From assembly GCA_001630475.1 (NCBI GenBank), contig KV419403.1:433387-497386 (forward strand): DNA of 64,000 nt. Reading direction: 5' to 3'. The translations under genes and the position numbers were made by a program. Shown here in pieces: positions 24,098-33,504 of the stretch. The notes beneath the pieces are model-generated. The model was not told where the DNA came from, searched no databases, and worked only from the letters and a program-made list of their open reading frames with translations. Positions within the stretch are counted from its first letter, which is position 1. Each line of letters starts with the position of its first letter. This stretch comes from Sistotremastrum niveocremeum HHB9708. Lineage: Eukaryota; Basidiomycota; Agaricomycetes; Sistotremastrales; Sistotremastraceae.

Positions 24098-25631
24098 ATG
24101 GCTGTCGTCCATTCTAAGCCCTTTGAGGAGGGTACGCCTGCTTTCGTGCCAATCGAATAGTGAGTTTCAGATAACACATAAGCTAAGTAAGCTCACCCCA
24201 TAATACAGTTCCGTTGAGGACATCAGAAAGAGTGTCCCACCCTCCTGTTTCCAGAGAAGCGCATTACGCTCTTTTCTCTACATGCTCAGAAACGTATTTG
24301 TCTTCTGTGCCCTTGGGTGAGCGGTTTGCGTTCTTCAAGATGTATCTGCTGAGCATTTCGCTCGAAGGTTTGCTGCCAGTAAACTTGATTCTTGGTCCCA
24401 GAGCTTGGGACGTAGCTCTGGTGTCACTGACGCTGGGATCAAATTCATCAAGATCTGTGGTTGGATTGCCTAGTGAGTTCAGCGTGCGGGCGTCATAAAT
24501 TGTTGGCTAATCAGATGACTCTAGCTGGTGGTTCCAAAGTCTGACCTTGACGGGGTTCTGGATCCTTGGTCACGAATGTATCCACAGATCATTCTCTTCT
24601 AGTGCACTTCTATGCGAAGTGGTCGGATTCATCCTGCACACCATCACATGGGCTCCTCACTGTGCCCATCAAATCGCTCATGTTCGTCATCATTCTGGGC
24701 GAGCACATATGGAAAGAGAAGAAATGTAAGTCTTTATCTCCCATTGAAGAGTCGTCTTGCTGATAATATCCAATCCTTAGATTTGTGCCTCCGACTCGAC
24801 CCCTAGATTATGCAGAAGGAAATTCTTCGACCTCCCCAACCGACAGTATCGTCGAATATCTCGAGGACACACCCCTGTACACACTCTGGATGCTCCTTGT
24901 TCAGCAGACTATCGGATATCCGGGTTATGTCCTTTTTAATTGCACAGGCCAGCCTGCTCGTCCTATGGGCACAAGTCAATTGAATCGTGAGTTATCGAGG
25001 CCCGACGAATCACCGATGAATTTCTCACGATGAACGTAGCATACTCTCAACCGTTCAAGCATCGTTTCTACGGAGTCATGGTCTCCGACTTGGCTATCTT
25101 GGCGATGCTGTGCATCGTCCGCAAATCTGTTAAGGTTTTCGGGTTCGTAATTGTCGTCAAGTTTTAGTACGTTCAAATTTCAGGTGCTGACTGCAACGAG
25201 GTTGTCTAACCTCTTTAATTCATAGTGGCGTTCCATGGATCGGACTCAACCACTGGCTTGCTCTAATCACATATCTACAACATACCGGCCCAAAGTTACC
25301 TTTCTACCGAGGCAAAGCCTGGAACCTCGCGCGCGGTGCATTGTCAACCATCGACCGACCCTTCCTAGGCTGGCAAGGCCGTTTCTTCCTGTTCAATATC
25401 GCACATTGCCACGTTGCGCATCATCTATTCCCTCAAATCCCTTGGTATCATCTTCCCGAAGCTACGGAGCATATCAAGGAATTTCTTGGTGATCATTACG
25501 TGTATTCGGATAAACCACTTCTTAACAGTCTGTGGAGAACGTACGATTCGTGCCGATTTGTGGATGCGGAAGGGGATGTAGTGTTTTACCGGGACAAGAA
25601 AGGAAAGGCGGAGATGGTCTGCACATCATGA
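24098..25631 (+). CDS. FAD2-type fatty acid desaturase 1
   Basis: A membrane di-iron desaturase of the delta-12 (oleate) superfamily. Exon 1 begins MAVVHSKPFEEGTPAFVP; next come VEDIRKSVPPSCFQRSALRS, a hydrophobic region, then SWWFQSLTLTGFWILGHECIH. The three histidine boxes are present: HECIH (HxxxH), HVRHH (HxxHH) and, near the C-terminus, HCHVAHHLFPQIPWYHLPEA (HxxHH). ALSTIDRPFLGWQGRFFLFN precedes box 3, and the protein ends KAEMVCTS. In classical delta-12 enzymes box 1 is HECGH; here Gly is Ile. Family members act in the ER on acyl lipids, and relatives include conjugases and acetylenases, so the exact product cannot be read. The gene is tandem with desaturase 2 and strongly similar to it. 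Confidence 0.9.
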
Positions 25632-26631
25632 CGAATGGATTCAGCAGTAGCAAATCACAATTTCAGAGACGTAGTTGAACGTGTTCCGCATAGTCTCCAG
25701 CTCTAGGGTCATTTCCACATGGTCTCTTTCCAGACCAATCCGCTTTCACACATGCCATCACACCAAACTTGATCCGCGATAGTGATGAGGTTGTTACGTG
25801 TATTGAGCTCGTTTAGAGAGGTACCTTGTTGATAGGAGAGTACTGAAGGCCGATCAATCCCTCGCACTCTACGTCTTATCTTAGGTCACGAGCTCGAGGC
25901 AGGGTCACGTCGACCTGACTTGATGGCGGGCCGCTTCTGATCGATATCTGAAGTGAGAGACTCCGAGTCTGCCGCTTTCAAATTTGCTTGCGCTGTCCAA
26001 TCATCGCGGAAACTCCGTTCAAAGCTTCGGATTCTCGCGCACGTAGTGATGTGGAGATTGATAAAGTTTGATGTAGATACCGGCGATTCTTGACTTTGTC
26101 GTTTTCGAGGTGTGCGGTGGCAGCTCGTCTCGTCACTCTTCTTCTTCAAGACGGCACTAGGAGCCTCGTGATGGAATTTAGATGCATAAGTATGTACTAT
26201 TGGTCTCACGTTTCTCATGGGAAGACAAGTGTGATTTATTCAACTCAGCCGAAAGAATGTGCTCCGTGTCCGTCTTGCTGTAAAGTCTGGTTCAGCGGCA
26301 TGCATCGTCATAATCAAATGCGCTTCGTATCTGATGGGCTGATTAGATCTGATCAGAGTTTGAGATTTATTCATCTAGATGTCCCGTTAAGGAGTAGTTG
26401 TCGGTATAGACGGGCATCATGTCTTGGAGTATTCTCGTCGAATTTTTATTACAGCTAAGCCTTTTGGGCAAAAGTCAGACTGGCTGCTGTCGCGAAACTG
26501 GAGCGTAATCTGAGTGATAAATTCATATTCGATTTAACATAGATAAGTAGATCACGAAAAGTTCTGATCGTCCTGTCTCCTAGATCGGTTTCCTCGCGGT
26601 CTGTCGGTGAGTTACCCAAGGCTTTCGGGCG
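25632..26631. other. Spacer between desaturases 1 and 2
   Basis: One kilobase with no supported gene. A minus-strand open frame at 25886-26218 rich in Arg and Ser has no recognised family. It must contain the promoter of desaturase 2. Confidence 0.4.
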
Positions 26632-28208
26632 ATGTCGTTCGCAGATACTTCAGTTTTCTCGCCAATCCCTTGGTCTGTCCTTCGATATGCTATGGAAGAA
26701 TTCCTCAACTCATGTAGGTGGTCCACTATCAAAGCTCGCTACCAGAAATTAGAAAGTGCATCCCGGCGCGATGCTTCGGAAAGAGCACCATCCGTTCTTC
26801 ATTTTATCTTCTCAGGCATCTTCTCGTGGCAATTTCATTGATGTAAGTAGGTTTTATCATGGTTGAATGACTCAGTCTGTTGATTGAATATACTTCTAGC
26901 GGGTTCGCCACTGGGATCGACATTTTCGGACGATATCTCCGTCAACTTCCGATGGTCCCTGATGTTGTCGCTGCACCCTTGAGTTCATCTGTCCAGATCG
27001 TTGGTTGGCTATTCTAGTTCGTATTTTGATCTACTTGTGCATGGGTTTCGTAACTGAAATGGGACATGGGTTAGCTGGTGGTTCCAGAGCCTCGTCTGGA
27101 CAGGATTTTGGATTCTAGGACACGAATGTCTACACAGGACATTCTCTCCCAATGCATTGCTCAGTGACTGTATAGGACTCATCTTGCATACCTTCTGTTG
27201 GACTCCCTATTTTTCTCATCAAATTTCGCATAACCGGCATCATTCTGGCAGAGGCCATGCCGAAAGAGAGGAGCTGTAAGTGATTCGCGCTTTGGTCCTC
27301 TTTTGTTTGCATTGAGCATGAACAGGTTCGTACCTCCAAAACGTTCCACTACAGTCTTGAAAGATGATGATGAAAATCCTCCATCCCTCGAGGACGAGCA
27401 TACAAGCTACTTCGAGCACACCCCGATTCACGATCTCTGGATGTTGTTTCTTCAACAGACAGTAGGATATCCCTCCTATATATTGTTGAACTATACCGGT
27501 CAGCCTACTTTACTACCCGGAACCAGTCATGTCAATCGTATGTGTCTTGCAAGCTCGATCCGGGAGAATTTCATTTACACACTGGTCAGCATGGTCTAAA
27601 CATTTCAAGCATCGGTCCAACGCGGTCGTAATTTCTGACTTGGCAATCCTGATCATGGCCTACCTGGTCTATAAATCCGTCCGCGTTTTCGGTCTGCTCG
27701 CAGTCATCAAATACTAGTAAGTCTGCATGTCATGCGACGCCATGAATCTCTGGACACTGGGTTTCATAGTGGCATTCCGTGGATTGGACTCAATCACTGG
27801 CTCGCGATGGCCACCTATCTTCAACACACAGGCCCGAGGCTTCCTTGGTACAGAGGCAAAGCATGGAACCTACAACGAGGCGCCCTATCGACCGTCGATC
27901 GACCCTTCCTAGGCTGGCAGGGTCGCTTCTTCCTCTTCAACATATCCCACTGTCACGTCGCCCACCACCTATTTCCTCAGATCCCTTGGTATCATCTGCC
28001 TGAAGCGACCGAACATCTGAAAGAATTCCTTGGTCCTCATTATTTATACTCGGATGAGCATATATTCATGAGTTTGTGGAAGATCTATAATGGCTGTCAG
28101 TTTGTGGATGGGGAGGGAGATGTGGTTTTCTATCGGAATAAGAAGGGAGAAACTGTAGTGAAATATGTATATAGTGAGAGTTTCTCAGGAGGGCGCGATG
28201 TACAATGA
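26632..28208 (+). CDS. FAD2-type fatty acid desaturase 2
   Basis: This is the closest relative of desaturase 1. The start MSFADTSVFSPIPWSVLRY is followed by ISGFATGIDIFGRYLRQL and YSWWFQSLVWTGFWILGHECLH (box 1), HNRHH (box 2) and HCHVAHHLFPQIPWYHLP (box 3). SYFEHTPIHDLWMLFLQQTVGYP and HWLAMATYLQHTGP are conserved with the other copies. The C-terminal part GCQFVDGEGDVVFYRNKKGE extends to FSGGRDVQ. All eight box histidines are present, so an active enzyme is expected. The promoter is independent, with about 1 kb between copies. Substrate and bond position are unknown. Confidence 0.9.
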
Positions 28209-28589
28209 AAGTAGATGAACGGGTGCAAATATCGCACAGTTGTAATATCCTCAGTGTATTGGGCTGCAAGGGTAGAATTGGATACGGGAATATGCAGGAA
28301 TATTTATTCCAGAGTGCTCGGAATCCGGTTTGGAGAAAATATTTCTCTCGAATGTAGCCCATTTATGCATGACCAGGAGATGCTGCAGAGTGCAGACGGA
28401 CAGCAATTATGCCCATGACGGCTGCCAGTGTCTGGCCATTGAAAATGAGGTCACCCGCGATTAATCGGATAGCCCCAAAAAGTTCGTCCTTTTCGTAAGT
28501 CCTCTCAAGCATGACGCTTCATTCTATTCCGATACACCAGACAGCTGCTTCGCGCTATTGGGGGCAATCATTGCCACAGAACCGAATTA
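28209..28589. other. Spacer between convergent desaturase 2 and BTB gene
   Basis: About 380 bp between two 3' ends. It should hold both terminators. Nothing distinctive is seen. Confidence 0.4.
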
Positions 28590-29420
28590 TCAATTTTCTG
28601 GCCAAAACAGGGGCAAGTCATTAATGGCCTTGCTGATTTCGGCTCTCCATGACGCATGTATGGCATTACAACCACTGGCCTTGATATCCGGGATTGCATC
28701 GCTTACAGGCCATCTGCGTAAGGCCTCGCATGCTAGCGTTCTACGCGGCTGTAGTCCTTGGCATGGTACTTTTTCGCAATAATTGCACCGGTGATAACCA
28801 AATGAGCCAAGCCTGGAGGCTATGTCCTCCGCGGCATCAGCTCTCCGACTTTTGTAATGAGTGATTCGGTAAAATTCGATAGTCGTCAAATGTTCGCCTC
28901 CCAGCCTGATGAACTCATTTGGCGACTGCAGGAAGTCGAGTGAAAGGCATTTTATGAGTACCGCTCGATGGGCGCGGGCTAACTTGTTGCTCTCGGCGAT
29001 GTGATAAAGATATAAAGGTTGTTGGTCGAGGAAAGGGCTTTGGATGATCGCATCTTCTATCGCGTCTTTCGCAGCTTCAACACCGTAGCACAGGACGGCA
29101 TTGACGAATGAGTGAAGCTGCTTTGCATCCTGGAACTCGAGCGTGGGGTTCTTGTAGGGATACATGAATTGAAGAATGAGAGAGAAGACGTGACTCGACT
29201 CCGGGACTGGTATTCTGTTCTCAATATCGAGAACAGTTGACGGCGCCGTTCGCCTGTCAATGCCCAGAGTTTCCCGGAAGTGGTCTGCTCCAAGCCTTAA
29301 AATCAAGCTATGGACACGGAACAACACGTTATCCGACGTTACAAAGAGAAGGTCTGCAGTTGGGTCGTTGAACATTGGCGAACTTTCGGGCAGAGCGGTC
29401 GGAGGGGTAGAGGTCGACAT
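28590..29420 (-). CDS. BTB/POZ-domain protein
   Basis: A single-exon minus-strand gene of 276 residues starting MSTSTPPTALPESSPMFNDP. The N-terminal BTB fold shows ADLLFVTSDNVLFRVHSLIL, the family's D-x-x-F...H-x-x-L strand and helix, then ILQFMYPYKNPTLEFQD and an alpha-helical back half. A C-terminal Cys-containing patch (HRCNYCEKVPC) follows. Such short BTB proteins are widely expanded in mushrooms and may recruit cullin-3 or form dimers; no partner is shown here. It shares a 111-bp head-to-head promoter with VPS28. Confidence 0.85.
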   Translation of the reverse strand: MSTSTPPTALPESSPMFNDPTADLLFVTSDNVLFRVHSLILRLGADHFRETLGIDRRTAPSTVLDIENRIPVPESSHVFSLILQFMYPYKNPTLEFQDAKQLHSFVNAVLCYGVEAAKDAIEDAIIQSPFLDQQPLYLYHIAESNKLARAHRAVLIKCLSLDFLQSPNEFIRLGGEHLTTIEFYRITHYKSRRADAAEDIASRLGSFGYHRCNYCEKVPCQGLQPRRTLACEALRRWPVSDAIPDIKASGCNAIHASWRAEISKAINDLPLFWPEN

Positions 29421-29531
29421 GTCTATGCTTCAATGGGAATCGCGAAGATGGGATTGAGTGTCAGTAATGATACCAAGTGGATGATATGTCGATGGATGCG
29501 TCGATGGATGCGGTATAGTTGCAACAGAGCA
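29421..29531. promoter_or_regulatory. Bidirectional promoter, BTB gene / VPS28
   Basis: 111 bp separate two divergent ATGs. It contains a 12-bp unit, GTCGATGGATGC, repeated twice in tandem at 29489-29512. Confidence 0.6.
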
Positions 29532-30490
29532 ATGGCAAGTCCCGACGTCCTGGAAGAAACCATGTCACTGCCGATTTCACTGGACGAAGAAGTCAGACTC
29601 TATACGACGAATAACGAACGAGAGAAATACGAGTCTCAGGCCACACTTTACGGTATCATTGTAGCCCTAGATTATCTCGAAAGAGCATACGTACGCGATA
29701 GCGTAACCGCAGCTGAGTGAGTCCATATCTCATCCCTCCAGAAACATGAGAGGAAAGCTACTGACTGATCCAAGAGAATAGATATTCGCCGGCATGTACG
29801 AGATTACTATCGCAATACAAGACGATGATGAAGCTTGTGGGGGACAGTGTGAGCGATGTGGAGACGTTCATGACTCGATATCGAGTGAGGACGATAGCGC
29901 TCTCTGCAATTACTGATGGGCTGACTGAAGGCCAAGATGGATCATCCTGCTGCACTGCACAGACTCAAGGTTGGGGTGCCAGCGACTGTGGAACATTCGA
30001 CGGAGGCTGGCGCAGAGACTGGAAAATGGATCGCTGAGACGACGCAGGTACGTTCGCTTATACCGTATCCATCGTTTCATTGATCTAACAACGTCTATCG
30101 TCCCATCTAGGCCTTTATCACATTCATGGATGCACTAAAGCTAAATCTCCGAGCCAAAGATCAACTTCATCCAATACTTCAGGATCTCATGACAGGCTAT
30201 GCTCGATTTAAAGGCAGCAAAGATCTGGAGGGGCGAAGTAAAATCGTTGCTTGGTACGCTACTGCTCTTTTCGCTGTATGTCTAATCTGACGATTCCGAT
30301 GATGCCAGGCTGATCACCCTGAATGGTATGAAAGCGTCGGACGAGATAACGGAGGAGCAGGCGAGACAGGTATGTCGCTTATGCTATGCAACAGGAATCT
30401 AAGCTTAAGATTGGCCAGCTTTTGTTCGACGTGGACCATGCGTATGCCGAATTTTTCCGGAGTCTTGGAACTGGAAAAGGAGGGGACTGA
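29532..30490 (+). CDS. VPS28: VPS28, ESCRT-I subunit
   Basis: Vps28, a core subunit of ESCRT-I, which sorts ubiquitinated cargo into multivesicular bodies on endosomes. The start MASPDVLEETMSLPISLDEE is followed by VRLYTTNNEREKYESQATLY and ALDYLERAYVRDSV (the N-terminal helical region that packs with Vps23/Vps37). After introns come TRLLSQYKTMMKLVGDSV, MTRYRMDHPAALHRLKVGVP, and the C-terminal four-helix domain FITFMDALKLNLRAKDQLHP, with LQDLMTGYARF, IVAWLITLNGMKASDEITEE and LLFDVDHAYAEFFRSL, ending GKGGD. Every block matches the family in order and the length is normal. About five exons are joined by short introns. Confidence 0.95.
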
Positions 30491-30764
30491 GCAATATATC
30501 ACAACCTTATCGCACAACGTCCGTCGCACTGATCCGCCTATCCCAAGGTGTGACTATCGGATCGAAGCATTATGTTCTCCTGACGACAGAGGTCCTCTCG
30601 AGAGCATATAGAGCTCGCGGTCGCTCTAGGGACTAGTACTAGGCTCAAAGCCGTAAGACTGTAAAATAATAAATCGAGCATGTATCGTTGAATACGACGA
30701 AATATACCCACGTTATACCACCAGACATCCTGCTGTATAAAAGAAGATTGATGCAAAAATCAGC
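30491..30764. terminator. Convergent 3' region, VPS28 / Nop8-like
   Basis: A gap of 274 bp between two converging stop codons must contain both polyadenylation regions. An AATAATAAA stretch near 30664 could serve VPS28. Confidence 0.4.
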
Positions 30765-32599
30765 TCATGAGTCATCGTCAGCCCTTCCTCCAGCACGCCG
30801 TCGCCTTAACTTGACAGCCTCGCGATGTCTTTTCTTCCACTCTCTCGTCAAATCACCTCTCTGTTTCTCCCATCTTTCTCTGATCTCATCCCTAAAGTCA
30901 TAGCTGTAGTCAATATAAATTACAAACAACGTCATAATGCTCACGATGTATTCGTCCGATGAAAAGGTTCACTCCGTTGTTTGATCCTCGAGAGAAGATC
31001 TCTATGAACATCCTTTCCGCGTCGTGATGGGTCGAGGATGGGGAAGAAGAAAGGTTGTGTCGCGTCCAGTTTGAATTCAGCATAATGGTGCGTCACGACC
31101 GTAGGTTCGATAAGAACTTCTTCGTCTACTGGCGCGAGAGGTGTAGAAGCAGGCGCAACGCCGAAGACTTCTTCCATTTCTGGATCCAGCTCCATGTCGA
31201 GATTTGACATCAACGTGAAGCCACCTATATCATTGATAAGTAAGAGGAAGACCGTATCGTGAGAGTAGACTTACCTTCGTCTTCGTGAGGTTTGAACATA
31301 TCTTTCAAAGTAATTGTCTGATTCCGGGTAGATGGGGCTGATGCCGCTGGTGGATGATCCTTCGTGCCTGCAGAGACTGACGGCTCGGCCGCATCGCCTT
31401 CCACGTCTGAATCTTCATCGTCGCTATCCTCTTCTGAAGAGTATTCGCTATCTTCTTCCTCGCTACTAGGTGTCTGTTCTTTCTTCGCCTTTTCAGGCTG
31501 CGTATCCTCTTCCTCCTCTTCCTCATCCGATTCGAGTGCCTTTTGTCTCTCGATGAGATCCTTGAAATCATCGACACTCTCCCTTCCATCCCATTTATCG
31601 GCTGATCCGAATAGACCTGATAACATCGATAGATTTTTCTTCTTTTCTGCGTCTATCTCGGCAGCGATGTCGGAGGCGAGTCGAACGGGCTCTGCAGAGC
31701 TCGCTGTAGGTTTTGATAGTGTAGGGGTGGATACAGCAGAAGCTCCATTGTGGATAGGCGGAGGAGAGGGGGGAGGAGCGGGTGCCTTCTCTTTCTTCTG
31801 CTTCTTCTCCTTGGTCTTCTTCGGCGTGAGGTCCACGAGCGGAGGATCAGAATCGACCTCCATAGCTTCAAAGGTCGTTGTTTGTGTTGGAAGGGTGTCG
31901 TATGCCACGATCGTATTTTCGAGAAGAGGACCTTTGAGATGAGTCGGTTGCCATAATCTAGGATCGATAAGCTTCCGTCGAGCTTTCACAGGCGAATCGC
32001 GCTTCTTCTTCTTCTCTTTGACTTTCTCTTTCTTCTTTCCATCAATAGGAGCAGAAGTAGACGCAGAAGGTGGTGGAAGAGGGTGCGCAGGACGCATCCG
32101 CATTGGGCGGACGAGATGCGAGAGAGCAGTCGTATGCCACCCAGGATGGGCAGATGCATTCTCCAAAGTGACGGGGGTCATATCAGGAGCTTGAACGCCG
32201 TCTATGCCTCTCAATTTCTTCCGTTTCTTCTTCCCAGTCTCGTCGCCACCAGCAATATTTTCCCGTTCTTTCGCAAGTCTTGTCGACTTTAGCACTTACC
32301 ACAGAACGAACAATGAACACGTACCTCTCGTTCCAGTCAGGTTTAGCTTCTCCAATTCTCAGTTTAGCTCCCTTCCACATCGTACCACTCATACTCATCA
32401 TACATCGCGCCAACTTGTCCTTCGAAGTCTCCAAGGTCAGATATCCAAATTTTCGAGGATCGCCATTGCCGTCGACTGCAGCAAAGCCAGATACGTCTGT
32501 GACCTTTCCAAAGGAAGAGAAACGATTCTGAATATCAGTGACAGAGAGAGAAGGCGTGAGTCCTGAGATATGCAGTCGTTTCGTGACTGTCTCGCTCAT
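30765..32599 (-). CDS. Nop8-like nucleolar RRM protein
   Basis: The start MSETVTKRLHISGLTPSLS opens an RNA-recognition motif: LHISGL (RNP2-like), then a region ending KFGYLTLET (RNP1-like). WKGAKLRIGEAKPDWNERY follows, a block characteristic of the Nop8/NOL8 family. The middle is low-complexity, with Lys-rich tracts (KKKEKVKEKKKKRDS) and acidic tracts (SDEEEEEEDTQPEKAKKE) suiting nucleolar location. It also contains the family block LIDPRLWQPTHLKGPLLENT. The last exons carry SLFFFPILDP-like residues and end EWKKRHREAVKLRRRRAGG, then DDDS, a typical Nop8 C-terminus. In yeast Nop8 acts in 60S ribosome assembly. An ATG at 32635 in the same frame is a less likely start. Confidence 0.85.
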
Positions 32600-32768
32600 T
32601 TTCCAAGGGGCATGCACCGGGAGATGCCGAGACATCGGGTATCCGGGTTCGGGCCTGAAGAGCCCTTAAATAAATTTTTCGACATATATTTTCGACACTT
32701 TCCTGGGCCTCACACCGGGATTTCCAGGTTGTCTGCTGCTCAAAAAGGCATATGCGCCTCCGCGACAT

Positions 32769-32868
32769 NNNNNNNNNNNNNNNNNNNNNNNNNNNNNNNN
32801 NNNNNNNNNNNNNNNNNNNNNNNNNNNNNNNNNNNNNNNNNNNNNNNNNNNNNNNNNNNNNNNNNNNN
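32769..32868. other. Assembly gap (100 N)
   Basis: Exactly 100 Ns, a conventional placeholder length, so the true distance is unknown. Confidence 0.98.
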
Positions 32869-32945
32869 CGTGACGTACGTCACCGGAGTGACACATGGTC
32901 ACGCTTTCGCGCCGTCACACTTCCGGTCACTCTTGTGACACAAGA
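32869..32945. repeat. GTGAC/GTCAC-rich tract at the gap edge
   Basis: Seven GTGAC or GTCAC words lie within about 75 bp immediately right of the Ns, in mixed orientation. Such a tract would be hard to assemble and probably caused the gap. Confidence 0.7.
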
Positions 32946-33504
32946 GTACCCTCGCTCAAACTGTGCCTCAAACAATGTTTGAGGGCGTTATAGCAATCTC
33001 CGTAGGCATGTAGTCTTAGCTGGATAAGACTTCAGAGGTCAAATTAATATATTTATTATTTATCGGAATTTAAATATCGGGATCCGGTCCTCAGAGGCCT
33101 TAAATAAATTTTTCGACGTGATGTCGGAAAATTTTATCCTGCATGCCCCTTGTCATTTTCTTGAATTTCCAAAAGACGAGGATGCGGATATAGCGGGTTT
33201 ATCACCGAGCTACTTCGTTTCCGCGATTGTTTACAATTTGGTTTACGGCAAGAACACGAGAAAAACATGATATAAGAGCTGATGATAGTTCCGCGCCAAT
33301 CTCTCTAGGGTAGGTTATGATTTCAGGGTGGACAAGCCCTCCAAGCTTGTCTCTCAAATCGTCACGAATTCTTGGGTCGGGGCGAACTTGCGAAGAGTCT
33401 GCTTTGCTATAACGAAACCCAATTGATTCAAAGCGACATGTATTGATGAAAAAGAGTAGTCATGATGGTTTTGGTATGAAGCCACGTGAAAATTCTGGGA
33501 TCTT

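Larger units (their letters stand above)
32664..33117 (+). repeat. Direct 20-bp repeats flanking the gap
   Basis: The word CCTTAAATAAATTTTTCGAC occurs at 32664-32683 and again at 33098-33117, each preceded by a similar ATCGGG...CCGG..CCT segment. The pair brackets the N run, so the gap lies inside or between copies of a local repeat. Confidence 0.75.
32600..33504. other. Spacer with repeats and assembly gap
   Basis: No supported gene. It holds two copies of a 20-bp word, a GTGAC-rich tract and a run of 100 Ns, each listed separately. Confidence 0.5.

Noticed and set aside
31364-31942. Ser-rich plus-strand open frame
   Set aside because: It is the antisense shadow of the acidic and Lys-rich tracts of the Nop8-like gene.
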